Source: a virus
Direction: 5' to 3' (one strand)
Virus record (IMG/VR): IMGVR_UViG_3300036791_000978
Span: 1 to 37,558 of that record
DNA length: 37,558 nucleotides
Below are positions 6,051 through 12,501 of the stretch, one piece after another. How positions within the stretch are numbered: the first letter of the stretch is position 1; each line of letters opens with the position of its first letter. The translations under genes were made by a program, and so were the position numbers. Under the pieces are notes generated by a model that searched no databases, was not told where the DNA came from, and saw only the letters and a program-made list of their open reading frames with translations.

Positions 6051-6218
6051 ATGAAAAAACCAAAAGCTGCCAGGCGCAAAACCAAAACGTACTCAATCAC
6101 GGTTCCGGCCGAGTTGTTGCCGGCGATCAAGTGGCGAGCGTTCGAAACGCGGCGCAATGTTTCCTCTTATCTGAGCTGGCTGATTTCCATCGATCTAGAG
6201 AAAAAGCCTAAATCATGA
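6051..6218 (+). CDS. Ribbon-helix-helix protein, rightward
   Basis: This 55-aa, very basic N-terminal tail (12 residues) is followed by a ribbon strand (KTYSITVPAEL), helix 1 (LLPAIKWRAFETRR) and helix 2 (SSYLSWLISIDLE). It is a clear RHH arrangement and a paralogue of the leftward protein at 5775-6011. The ATG follows AGCGAGCTAA with only a weak ribosome site. The gene ends 20 bases before the 17-bp palindrome at 6238-6254, so this protein is a reasonable candidate to bind it. Confidence 0.65.
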   Translation: MKKPKAARRKTKTYSITVPAELLPAIKWRAFETRRNVSSYLSWLISIDLEKKPKS

Positions 6219-6237
6219 CTTTTTTTAGCCGTATTCA

Positions 6238-6254
6238 ATGTTATTCAATAATAT
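6238..6254. promoter_or_regulatory. 17-bp near-palindrome, candidate operator (right copy)
   Basis: ATGTTATTCAATAATAT matches the perfect palindrome at 4544-4560 at 14 of 17 positions and has an 11-bp perfect core (TTATTCAATAA). It ends 3 bases before ATG 6258, which has no Shine-Dalgarno. A protein bound here, or an RNA hairpin formed by it, would control entry into the whole early operon. Confidence 0.6.
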
Positions 6255-6257
6255 CCT

Positions 6258-7028
6258 ATGAATGACGAATCTCAATTACCAGTGGTCAGTGATCAGCTCG
6301 AGCTGCATTGGAGCCAGTCGAATAAAGTGGCTGAGCTCTGCAAGGCAATCGTGGAAGCAACGGCTATCCGGTTGCAGGGCAAAAATTATATTCCAATCGA
6401 AGGTTGGCAATCGATTGCCGCAGCTTGGGGGTGTACTCCATCGACCGAAGAGCCGCAACGAACCGAGGATGGCTATCGGGTCAAAGCGATCCTTAAACGC
6501 GACTCAGACGGCGCCATCCTTTCGACCGCCTATGGGTTTGTTGGTGACGACGAGCCGCTTTGGGCTAAACGAAGCAGGCATGCCAACGAGGGCATGGCGC
6601 AGACCAGGGCAATGAGCAGGGTTTGCGCAAACAAGTTCCGATTTATCCCGGTATTGATGAAGATCGCGGATTTGGCAACTACTCCTTTCGAGGAAATGCC
6701 AGGCGTCGATGATCATCCGTCACACTCGCGCAATCCGGAGCCGCCACCAGCTCGCCGGCCGGTAGAGCCTGAACCGGCGAGGGCTAATAGCGAACCAGCC
6801 AATGGCAACAACACCCTGACAGGGATTGTCAGTGGATGCCGAAAGTCTACTTTCGAGGGTCGCGATTATTATTGGGCGCAAATTGCGGACAAAGCGGTTT
6901 TCACTTCTGAGGAGCAGCTTGGGAGCAAGCTTTTTGGAGCTGTCGACCAGATGATCGAGGCTCTAGTTAAGCCAGCAAGGAAAGCCGGCAGATGGGTTCT
7001 TCAAGATTTTCATTACGCATCAGAATAG
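6258..7028 (+). CDS. Putative single-strand annealing/recombination protein
   Basis: This 256-aa protein has a conserved-looking core at about 35-150: NYIPIEGWQSIAAAWGC, a beta-rich segment, then EGMAQTRAMSRVC and an F(R)FIPVLM strand. Phage proteins with 'EGW...LG' followed by 'SMAQTRA' occur widely in recombination gene clusters and have been likened to Rad52/Erf-type annealing proteins; I rely on that resemblance, not on an alignment. A Pro-rich linker (about 155-190) leads to a C-terminal beta domain of about 70 residues that could be OB-like. It is the first gene of the coupled early operon and lies one base before the next gene. It has no Shine-Dalgarno and directly follows the right palindrome. 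Confidence 0.55.
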   Translation: MNDESQLPVVSDQLELHWSQSNKVAELCKAIVEATAIRLQGKNYIPIEGWQSIAAAWGCTPSTEEPQRTEDGYRVKAILKRDSDGAILSTAYGFVGDDEPLWAKRSRHANEGMAQTRAMSRVCANKFRFIPVLMKIADLATTPFEEMPGVDDHPSHSRNPEPPPARRPVEPEPARANSEPANGNNTLTGIVSGCRKSTFEGRDYYWAQIADKAVFTSEEQLGSKLFGAVDQMIEALVKPARKAGRWVLQDFHYASE

Positions 7029-7029
7029 T

Positions 7030-7737
7030 ATGGAACTAACCCTAAGTTTATACCAACAAACGCCGACGCCACCTGTCGAATTGCAGATTACCTTAGATGA
7101 GGAAACGCGCGCGGATATTGCAGAAATTCTTCATCGTGCCGAAGAGTTACCTGCGGTCAAAGATGACCAATCCCTTAGCGTCTGTATTGAAACTGGCAAG
7201 GAAGTTAAGGCGCTTATTAATGCGCTTGAACAATCTCGGGAATCGCTCAAAAAACCGTTCCTGCACGCTTGTCGCGCGATTGACGATGCGGCCCGGAAAG
7301 CTCGAGCCAAACTCGGAGAGGTTTATGCGGATCTGATGTCGGCAGCGGCAATTTACGAGTCTGCGCAAAAACAGAAACGCGACCAGGAGCGGTTGCGCCA
7401 TGAAGCCGAGTTGGAGCGATTGGCGAAACAAGCGCATCAGGAAAAAGACGAGCAGAAGCGCAATGAACTAATCCAGCAGGCGCAAGCGGCAGCACTCGCG
7501 GCTAACAAAGCCGTGCAACCGACTAGCGGGATGGCTCTAACAAAATCCTACAAATTTGAAATCGAGAATATCGAGGAGGTCTGGAAGTTCAATCGCCGGC
7601 TGCTAAAAGTCGAGCTGTCCCAATCCAGTTGCATGGACCTGATCCGGGCGATGCGGGATGGGGGAGCCAAGGAGTACAAAATTCCAGGGATCAAGGTCAC
7701 GGAAATTACCGGAGCGCGCGTGAGCGGAACAAAATGA
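7030..7737 (+). CDS. Coiled-coil protein, probable recombination partner
   Basis: This 235-aa protein begins with a short beta segment. A long Lys/Glu/Gln/Ala-rich coiled coil (about 35-165) follows, then a C-terminal globular part (about 175-235) ending with a strand-rich segment (KEYKIPGIKVTEI). Similar coiled-coil proteins, sometimes annotated as DUF1351 or likened to Gam or nuclease inhibitors, sit next to annealing proteins in many phages. It starts 1 bp after the upstream stop, and its own stop overlaps the next start (ATGA), so it is translationally coupled on both sides. The exact biochemical role is not visible in the sequence. Confidence 0.6.
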   Translation: MELTLSLYQQTPTPPVELQITLDEETRADIAEILHRAEELPAVKDDQSLSVCIETGKEVKALINALEQSRESLKKPFLHACRAIDDAARKARAKLGEVYADLMSAAAIYESAQKQKRDQERLRHEAELERLAKQAHQEKDEQKRNELIQQAQAAALAANKAVQPTSGMALTKSYKFEIENIEEVWKFNRRLLKVELSQSSCMDLIRAMRDGGAKEYKIPGIKVTEITGARVSGTK

Positions 7738-7910
7738 CTATGAACAAGGAAATTTTGACTTCACTCCAACGGATTCGATTGTACCGCGACAGGCTGCAGG
7801 ACGACGTAGTAGGCAATGATCCTGTGCAAGGCATGGCGGACGCGGCTGAACTTTCAACTATAGCCAAGCTCTTGTGGTCGCAATTCCAGAAGGAAGCTAA
7901 CTGTGAATGA
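7734..7910 (+). CDS. Small helical protein of unknown function
   Basis: This 58-aa product starts at the ATGA overlap with the upstream stop and ends in another ATGA overlap with the next gene. It appears to be two helices (about 5-22 and 33-52) with no cysteine pattern, signal or membrane segment. I do not recognise it. Tight coupling on both sides argues that it is expressed as part of the early operon. Confidence 0.6.
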   Translation: MTMNKEILTSLQRIRLYRDRLQDDVVGNDPVQGMADAAELSTIAKLLWSQFQKEANCE

Positions 7911-8146
7911 TTTTTATAATCGGGCCAGATGGATCGAGAGATATCTATGAGATCGAGGATGCGCTCAAAAGCTGGATACTGCGCGACTGGATACCAACTT
8001 GTACGCATTGCCACAAGCAACTCCATTTAGAGTTCGATATGCAAATAGGAGCCGGCACAGCTGAATGCAGGTGCAATTTGGAAATTTCCAGACGCGGCGA
8101 AAGGCGAGAATTCAATTCAAAGAGAAAGTTTGTTAGAATTAAATGA
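7907..8146 (+). CDS. Small protein with zinc-binding cysteines
   Basis: This 79-aa protein has a short N-terminal alpha/beta part (IFIIGPDG, then a helix IEDALKSWILRDW). A CTHC pair near residues 32-35, followed about 20 residues later by CRC, suggests a small zinc ribbon (TCTHCHKQL...AECRC). The C-terminus is basic. It is coupled by ATGA overlaps to both neighbours, between the helical protein and the ParB-like gene. A DNA-binding or adaptor role in the recombination/replication operon is plausible but unproven. Confidence 0.6.
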   Translation: MIFIIGPDGSRDIYEIEDALKSWILRDWIPTCTHCHKQLHLEFDMQIGAGTAECRCNLEISRRGERREFNSKRKFVRIK

Positions 8147-9036
8147 AACCAGAAGAATTAAAGTCGAGCGGCAAAGTGCATCCGGTAGCGGCGATGTTTC
8201 CGATGATGAACGATGAGGATTTAGAAGCGCTCGCGGCAAGTATCGCTAAAGATGGGCTCAAAGATCCAATTGTGTTGGATGAAAATGGCGATCTAGTGGA
8301 TGGCAGGAATCGAGACGCGGCATGCAAGAAACGAGGAATCAAGCCTCGTTACGTGCTTTTGGATGGCGATGATCCGGTGGCTTTTATCTTTGCTAAGAAT
8401 TCAGTGCGCCGCCATATGACTAAGGGGCAGCGGGCCATGATAGCCGTGAAGGTCGAATTATTGCGATGGCAAACGGAGCGGGTGAAAAAGGGCCTGGAAT
8501 CTTTAGAAACTAAAGATTCAGACTTCTTAAAGCATGGCAGAGGGAAAGTTTTGGCTGCAATGGCTGGCGTAGACGAGGCCCATATTAGCCAAGCAAAGCA
8601 GGTGATTCTTTACGCGACTGATCTGATGGACCCAGTAATTGCAGGCGGAAAAACAAAACTAGACGACGCCTACCAAGAAGCCAAAGAAAGGGAAGCGGAC
8701 TTAAACTCTGCGGAGAACCAAAAGAGGCGGTTGCGTGTTGCCGCCAGGGATCTGGCCGATCTGGTAGATGAAGAACGGATGACGTTACCCGAAGCGCGGG
8801 CCGCCCTTGAAAAACGCATGGAGACGGAAAAAAAAAATCGCATTTCAACCACGAGCCAAATCAGCCAGTGCATCGGAATTCTTAATCCAAGGGCCTATAC
8901 CGTTGATCAGCATATCGAGGAATTAATAAAGTGGTTTGATCCGAAGTTAGCTAGTGAAGAAATCACCCCGGAGATCCTGAACAATTGTACGGGCGTATTT
9001 CGGGGATTAGTGAACAAACTCAAAACAAAGGAATAG
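8143..9036 (+). CDS. ParB-like nuclease/partition domain protein
   Basis: This 297-aa protein begins with a ParB N-terminal domain: HPVAAMFPMMNDEDLEALAASI (read as two parts), DPIVLDENGDLVDGRNRD with the DGRNRDAA box at 53-60, and RNRDAACKKRG. This box binds and hydrolyses nucleotide in ParB-type proteins. A helical middle (about 85-160) contains the segment after KNSVRRHMTKGQRAMIA, typical of the second ParB helix block that binds DNA. The rest is helical and charged. It is coupled to the upstream gene and precedes 9041 by 4 bases. No ParA-type ATPase is present, so it may act as a transcription regulator or methylation-related protein, or in segregation with a host ParA. Confidence 0.8.
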   Translation: MKPEELKSSGKVHPVAAMFPMMNDEDLEALAASIAKDGLKDPIVLDENGDLVDGRNRDAACKKRGIKPRYVLLDGDDPVAFIFAKNSVRRHMTKGQRAMIAVKVELLRWQTERVKKGLESLETKDSDFLKHGRGKVLAAMAGVDEAHISQAKQVILYATDLMDPVIAGGKTKLDDAYQEAKEREADLNSAENQKRRLRVAARDLADLVDEERMTLPEARAALEKRMETEKKNRISTTSQISQCIGILNPRAYTVDQHIEELIKWFDPKLASEEITPEILNNCTGVFRGLVNKLKTKE

Positions 9037-9040
9037 AAAG

Positions 9041-9688
9041 ATGCTCAATAAGAAGCTAAATGCGTTCTATAGTCACGAATTCGAAAAGGCAGCGAATCTG
9101 GTAAAAACAGACACTGAGTACGGAATACGGCGAATCGGAGAAACCGTGTTGGCTGATCTAAATAACGTTCGTGACACTTTGTTGAAATTGTATCAGACCG
9201 TGGTTCTAAATCGTCAAAATATTAGCGATGATCAACTACAAGATCTTGAAGAGATCAGCTCGAAACTGATTGTGCTGAACTTGGATCAACAAGTTTCCAG
9301 TCAACTAAATAGATGGGATCGCGGTAAAAACCCGCGGATGCTTAAACAGAATAAAGAGAAAGCCGGTTTAGTACAACTAACGCTATTTGATCCTATGGCC
9401 CACTTGACGTTAGATGAAGATTTAAGGGTAAACATGGCAGAAGCCGAACGACCGCAGGCATTACGGGCGCTTAATTGGGCGGAAACTGAGTACGACCGAC
9501 AAATAGAGAATCTGCAACAGGCTAAGCAAGAATATTGCGGTCACCTGCGGCAGAGAGTGAATTTATGGGTTCCGCAGTTCCAAACAATGCTGGATCTTGA
9601 AAGCAGGGTTTTCGGATGGAAGCCTGCATCGCCGAATAGTAATCAAGAATCCAATCAAGAGGATGATGGCTCTTCAAATGGGCATTGA
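9041..9688 (+). CDS. Helical protein of unknown function
   Basis: This 215-aa protein is almost entirely helical and charged, with coiled-coil-like segments (about 70-90 and 145-175) and no recognisable catalytic motif. GGAATAGAAAG precedes the ATG. It ends 10 bases inside the next gene, which begins with the duplicated MGIDPSDL module. The C-terminus is Ser/Asn/Asp-rich and looks disordered. Position in the early operon suggests a role in DNA metabolism. Confidence 0.55.
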   Translation: MLNKKLNAFYSHEFEKAANLVKTDTEYGIRRIGETVLADLNNVRDTLLKLYQTVVLNRQNISDDQLQDLEEISSKLIVLNLDQQVSSQLNRWDRGKNPRMLKQNKEKAGLVQLTLFDPMAHLTLDEDLRVNMAEAERPQALRALNWAETEYDRQIENLQQAKQEYCGHLRQRVNLWVPQFQTMLDLESRVFGWKPASPNSNQESNQEDDGSSNGH

Positions 9689-9738
9689 TCCAAGCGATTT
9701 AGTTGAGGCGATGCGCCGTTGCCTGGCCCCGGAGGTAC
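9663..9738 (+). repeat. Duplicated gene start, copy 1 (MGIDPSDL module)
   Basis: Bases 9678-9738 match 9970-10030 at 55 of 61 positions. Both copies are also preceded by ATGATGG, 6-8 bases upstream of the ATG. Both encode MGIDPSDLxEAMRRCLxPEV at the start of otherwise unrelated proteins. Confidence 0.9.
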
Positions 9739-9980
9739 AGACTGGAAAGGAAACTTTGGAGATTGTCGAGCGAATCAAGCCTCTGTTAGCGGGCCATGAG
9801 CCTGTCGTGCAGTCGGCCGTCCTCGCTGAACTGCTTTCCATATGGCTCGCGGGCCACTGGATTGCGAAACAATGCGAGCAGACATCGCTGATGCGCAGAG
9901 CGCTTTTATCGGCTCATTGCAGTCTTGTATGGGAGTTAACGCTAGTGAACGCGGAAATGATGGAAACTAATGGGGATTGA
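9678..9980 (+). CDS. Unknown protein sharing an N-terminal module with the VRR-NUC protein
   Basis: This 100-aa product starts at ATG 9678, chosen because the same start context and first 20 residues recur at 9970; ATGs at 9663 and 9666 are also in frame. Residues 1-20 (MGIDPSDLVEAMRRCLAPEV) are nearly identical to the start of the next protein. The remainder (25-100) is helical and hydrophobic, with LAELLSIWLAGHWI, and has no motif I know. It overlaps both neighbours. It could be a regulator that competes with the nuclease for a shared partner bound by the common N-terminus. Confidence 0.6.
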   Translation: MGIDPSDLVEAMRRCLAPEVQTGKETLEIVERIKPLLAGHEPVVQSAVLAELLSIWLAGHWIAKQCEQTSLMRRALLSAHCSLVWELTLVNAEMMETNGD

Positions 9981-10030
9981 TCCAAGCGATCTAAACGAGG
10001 CGATGCGCCGTTGCCTGGACCCGGAGGTAC
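9957..10030 (+). repeat. Duplicated gene start, copy 2 (MGIDPSDL module)
   Basis: Second copy of the module at 9663-9738. Six differences fall in the 61-bp core, two of them silent. The copy begins the VRR-NUC gene. Confidence 0.9.
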
Positions 10031-10446
10031 GCAAAGAGTTGGACACTAAGGCCGGTTTGGCCAACGCGGGCCTGACCAGCCAGGAGGCGCGTTCTAAGGG
10101 GTTGCGCAAGCTGGAACGTGAGCAACAGCGCATCCTGGCCGCGTGGCTAGCGATCCAGGAAGAGCAGGGGAGACTTTCCTACGATTGGAGTGCAACCAAC
10201 CGACGGGTGACTTGCCGGGTGGGTATGCCCGACTTCAAAGTGTACCGCGGCGGCCGAGTCCTCTTTGGGGAGATGAAGATCGATCGGGCCAGCCTCTCAC
10301 CGATGCAACGGGATATGCACGACCGGCTCCTGCGCGCCGGCTGCGAGGTCGAGATTTGGGCAAGTGCGGATTCGGCGATCCGAAGGATCAAGAATTGGAT
10401 TTGGACCAACTGGCGTGAGTGGGAAAATGACGATCATGAACATTGA
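9970..10446 (+). CDS. VRR-NUC family nuclease
   Basis: This 158-aa protein has the duplicated 20-residue N-terminus, a helical linker (about 30-60) and a VRR-NUC domain (about 60-145). The key catalytic pattern is visible: GMPDFKVYRGGRVLFGEMKID (read in two halves; Asp of PDF, then Glu and Lys of GEMK), followed by SPMQRDMHDRLLRAG, the usual Gln-containing helix. These nucleases cleave structured DNA such as junctions and flaps. It probably processes recombination or replication intermediates together with the annealing protein. Its ATG overlaps the previous stop, and its stop overlaps the next gene. Confidence 0.85.
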   Translation: MGIDPSDLNEAMRRCLDPEVRKELDTKAGLANAGLTSQEARSKGLRKLEREQQRILAAWLAIQEEQGRLSYDWSATNRRVTCRVGMPDFKVYRGGRVLFGEMKIDRASLSPMQRDMHDRLLRAGCEVEIWASADSAIRRIKNWIWTNWREWENDDHEH

Positions 10447-10630
10447 TGCGCAAATCGACACTTTGAGCCGGGCGCTGGTGACAGTCTTAGGCGTCGCTAT
10501 CCTGGTGATCAGCGGAGCGCTGATTTATATCTGCTCGATTTTACTGGTGCTGCGTCGGGAACTCCAGAGCCGTTATCGCCTGGCACAGCTCGCTAGGCGC
10601 GGCCGGCGCCATCGTGAGCATGGAGTTTGA
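10427..10630 (+). CDS. Small single-span membrane protein with basic tail
   Basis: This is a 67-aa product from ATG 10427 (ATG 10436 is also possible), overlapping the nuclease stop. It has a short N-terminus, one long hydrophobic helix (about 17-42, VTVLGVAILVISGALIYICS) and a strongly basic C-terminal tail (RRELQSRYRLAQLARRGRRH) that should stay cytoplasmic. Function is unknown. A membrane-proximal nucleic-acid or replication-tethering role would fit the basic tail. It is followed by another small membrane peptide. Confidence 0.55.
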   Translation: MTIMNIDAQIDTLSRALVTVLGVAILVISGALIYICSILLVLRRELQSRYRLAQLARRGRRHREHGV

Positions 10631-10697
10631 CTGGCCCCTGGCGATCAGAGTTTTGGTCGCTACGCTCTTTATTTGCTGGATCATCCGGACAATGTGA
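10620..10697 (+). CDS. Very small membrane peptide
   Basis: This 25-aa frame is almost entirely one hydrophobic helix (ending IRVLVATLFICWIIRTM). It overlaps the end of the preceding membrane protein by 11 bases, with GTGAG just upstream of the ATG. Tiny peptides of this kind are common in phages but hard to prove; the evidence is hydrophobicity and coupling only. Confidence 0.35.
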   Translation: MEFDWPLAIRVLVATLFICWIIRTM

Positions 10698-10728
10698 TTG
10701 ACCGGCACTCAAGGCCATCGGGTAGAAT
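10698..10728 (+). promoter_or_regulatory. Weak candidate promoter before 10738
   Basis: TTGACC (10698-10703) and TAGAAT (10723-10728) each match consensus at 5 of 6 positions, but the spacer is 19 bases, longer than usual. It lies in the only non-overlapping gap of this part of the operon. Transcription would start within a few bases of ATG 10738, which has no Shine-Dalgarno. Confidence 0.25.
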
Positions 10729-10737
10729 GCCGTTGCT

Positions 10738-10986
10738 ATGTTAAGCGACGATCAACTTGAAGAACTGCACACGCAGGCCTGGCGCGATTTCATTACCAAC
10801 GAGGTTGAATATTTGCGCGCAGTTGGGGGACGTGACCCGATAAAGTTTACGGTTTATCGGGCTAAAACCATGCCGTACATGGGTGAGCTTCGAATCGGAA
10901 ACCAGATTTTCCGAATAACTTCAAAAATCGGGCAGGAAGGGCCCCATAGCCTCGAGTTTGAGATTAGGCCGGAGCCCAGGGCATGA
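10738..10986 (+). CDS. Small protein of unknown function coupled to the RepA-like gene
   Basis: This 82-aa protein has a helical N-terminal half (LSDDQLEELHTQAWRDF) and a C-terminal beta-rich half (KFTVYRAKTMPYMGELRIG, then strands to the end). There are no cysteines and no membrane segment. Its stop overlaps the start of the RepA-like ATPase by 4 bases, suggesting fixed stoichiometry. I do not recognise the family. Confidence 0.6.
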   Translation: MLSDDQLEELHTQAWRDFITNEVEYLRAVGGRDPIKFTVYRAKTMPYMGELRIGNQIFRITSKIGQEGPHSLEFEIRPEPRA

Positions 10987-12029
10987 CCGGTCAAAATCCT
11001 AAGCTGAGCTGGTTTAAACAAGAATTAGAGGAGGCTAAAGCAGGAGAAGACGAGAGCGTCGAACATGGTCGCCTTTTCAAGGTTGAGAAAATATCCGATC
11101 TACCGGATTCGCCTCCCCCGATTGTCATTGGAGGCATCCTCTACCAGGCAGGAAAGCTTTTGATCAGCGCTCCGTCGAAGGCACGTAAGACGTGGCTGAT
11201 TCTCGAACTCGCCTATTGCGTGGCCAACGGGTTCCAATGGTGGGGTAAACTGGTTCCCTGCGGGCCCGTATTACTGTTGAATTTCGAGCTTCAGTCCTGG
11301 GAGGTACGCGCTCGACTGGAGCGAATCCAGAGATCTTATGGGATTGGCAATTTCGAGAACATCGATGTAATCAACCTTCGCGGGAAATCATTCAAGATCG
11401 ATGAGTTGCCGCGATTAGCCGGCCAGCTGGAAACTCAAAAATACCTGCTGACCGCTATCGATCCAGCCTACAAACTTTTAAGCGGACTTCAGGAAAGCAA
11501 CACCGGGGACATTATTCGTTTTCTGGCGTCAATCGAGGAGTTTGCGACAGTCCTGAATGCGGCCGCAGCAATCAGCCATCATTTTGCTAAAGGAGATGCC
11601 GCAGCCAAAGAGGCTATCGATCGGGCCAGCGGTTCGGGTGTCTGGGCTCGTGATCCGGACGCACTGGTGTTCTTGAGCCCTCATCGACTGGATGCACATT
11701 ACACGGTCAACGTCGAGGTTCGTTCGTTTGCCCAAGTGGACAAATTCGTTATCCGCTGGGATCATCCGCGTTTCTACGCTGTGGACGAGGTTGACCCTGA
11801 GGACTTGCGTCAATCTAAAACCGGCAGGCCGCGCAAGAGTTCGCCTTACGATTTTGCCGCTTGTATCACTGAAAGCGAAATGCTCTCGCATAACGAACTG
11901 ATCGAGCGAGCGCAAAAGATCCTCGGTTGTTCGGAATCAACCGCAAAAAGGCTGCTTAGTGAAGCTATGCGACTTCGATTGATCTATAAATCAGTTTCAG
12001 ACGGCAATTATGCCACTTACCCAAAGTAA
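10983..12029 (+). CDS. RepA-like AAA_25-type ATPase with C-terminal winged helix
   Basis: This 348-aa protein is an AAA_25/RecA-fold ATPase. The P-loop is APSKARKT (63-70), a variant in which Arg replaces the usual glycine and which occurs in RepA-like phage and plasmid proteins. The Walker B Asp is D160 (LLTAIDPAY). A HH pair at 199-200 (AISHHFAKG) and SGSGVWARDPDAL at about 216-228 match the family's sensor region. Residues about 285-348 form a winged helix (AQKILGCSESTAKRLLSEA). Relatives are hexameric helicase-type replication proteins or helicase loaders. Immediately downstream lies a GGTTCAAAA repeat array, consistent with a replication initiation unit. No other replicative helicase or polymerase is encoded, so host enzymes would complete replication. 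Confidence 0.8.
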   Translation: MTGQNPKLSWFKQELEEAKAGEDESVEHGRLFKVEKISDLPDSPPPIVIGGILYQAGKLLISAPSKARKTWLILELAYCVANGFQWWGKLVPCGPVLLLNFELQSWEVRARLERIQRSYGIGNFENIDVINLRGKSFKIDELPRLAGQLETQKYLLTAIDPAYKLLSGLQESNTGDIIRFLASIEEFATVLNAAAAISHHFAKGDAAAKEAIDRASGSGVWARDPDALVFLSPHRLDAHYTVNVEVRSFAQVDKFVIRWDHPRFYAVDEVDPEDLRQSKTGRPRKSSPYDFAACITESEMLSHNELIERAQKILGCSESTAKRLLSEAMRLRLIYKSVSDGNYATYPK

Positions 12030-12055
12030 TAAAATGTATTGCAATATGTATACAG

Positions 12056-12185
12056 GGTTCAAAAGGTTCAAAAGGTTCAAAAGAGGTCCAAAACTCCTAA
12101 TGACCGTAGGGTTCAAAAGGTTCTTCTTAAGAAGAGAAGAAAGAACCTTTGTGAACCCCAGCTTTACGTTCATTAGTTTTGAACC
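12056..12185. repeat. GGTTCAAAA repeat array, candidate replication origin
   Basis: Exact plus-strand copies of GGTTCAAAA lie at 12056-12064, 12065-12073, 12074-12082 and 12110-12118. A one-mismatch copy (GGTCCAAAA) is at 12085-12093, and an inverted copy (TTTTGAACC) is at 12177-12185. The first three are directly head to tail with 9-bp periodicity. The 168 bases between the RepA-like gene and the gene at 12198 hold no convincing coding sequence. Iterated short repeats beside an initiator gene are the standard form of an iteron origin, so this is the most likely origin of replication. Confidence 0.65.
12109..12158. promoter_or_regulatory. Large hairpin inside the repeat array
   Basis: GGGTTCAAAAGGTTCTT (12109-12125) pairs with AAGAACCTTTGTGAACCC (12141-12158), with one bulged base. 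A 12-bp perfect palindrome, CTTCTTAAGAAG (12123-12134), overlaps the left arm and the loop. It could be an origin structure, a transcript attenuator between early and late genes, or both. It is not a classic terminator, because no T run follows. Confidence 0.6.
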
Positions 12186-12197
12186 CACATCATACCC

Positions 12198-12500
12198 ATG
12201 AGTCAAACCCCTGATTTTCCTTTCTTTCAGAAACCTTCCGGCGAAGATTTTTTCCTTTGGTACGTTATCATCGATACTCCCAATGATCCTCACTGGAATG
12301 ATGGTTTCGTCTTGTTCGGTTCCTGGGATTCCACTGTTTCCCAGTTGCAAATGCGCCTCGGTCTTTTGGTCGACAAAAAAGCTCCGGGCAATTTACGGAT
12401 CGAAATGTTTCAAGGTCAGAATGCCAGAAATGTTCTCCCTGATCTCATTCGAGAGGAAAGCTTTTATCGGCAATTTCAACGCGATATGAGTAAAAATTAA
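12198..12500 (+). CDS. Unknown protein before small terminase
   Basis: This 100-aa protein is rich in aromatic residues (FPFFQKPSGEDFFLWYVI near the start) and has an alpha/beta pattern. It has no membrane helix, cysteine pair or motif I recognise. ATG 12198 is the first start after the repeat array. It ends one base before the GTG of the small terminase gene, so the pair is likely cotranscribed. Confidence 0.55.
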   Translation: MSQTPDFPFFQKPSGEDFFLWYVIIDTPNDPHWNDGFVLFGSWDSTVSQLQMRLGLLVDKKAPGNLRIEMFQGQNARNVLPDLIREESFYRQFQRDMSKN

Positions 12501-12501
12501 T

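Noticed and set aside
12010-12201. A 63-residue frame through the GGTTCAAAA array, giving a repeated Gly-Phe-Lys-Arg peptide
   Set aside because: The coding pattern is produced by the 9-bp repeats. It has no ribosome site and overlaps the RepA-like gene's end, so the DNA repeat itself is the likelier functional element.
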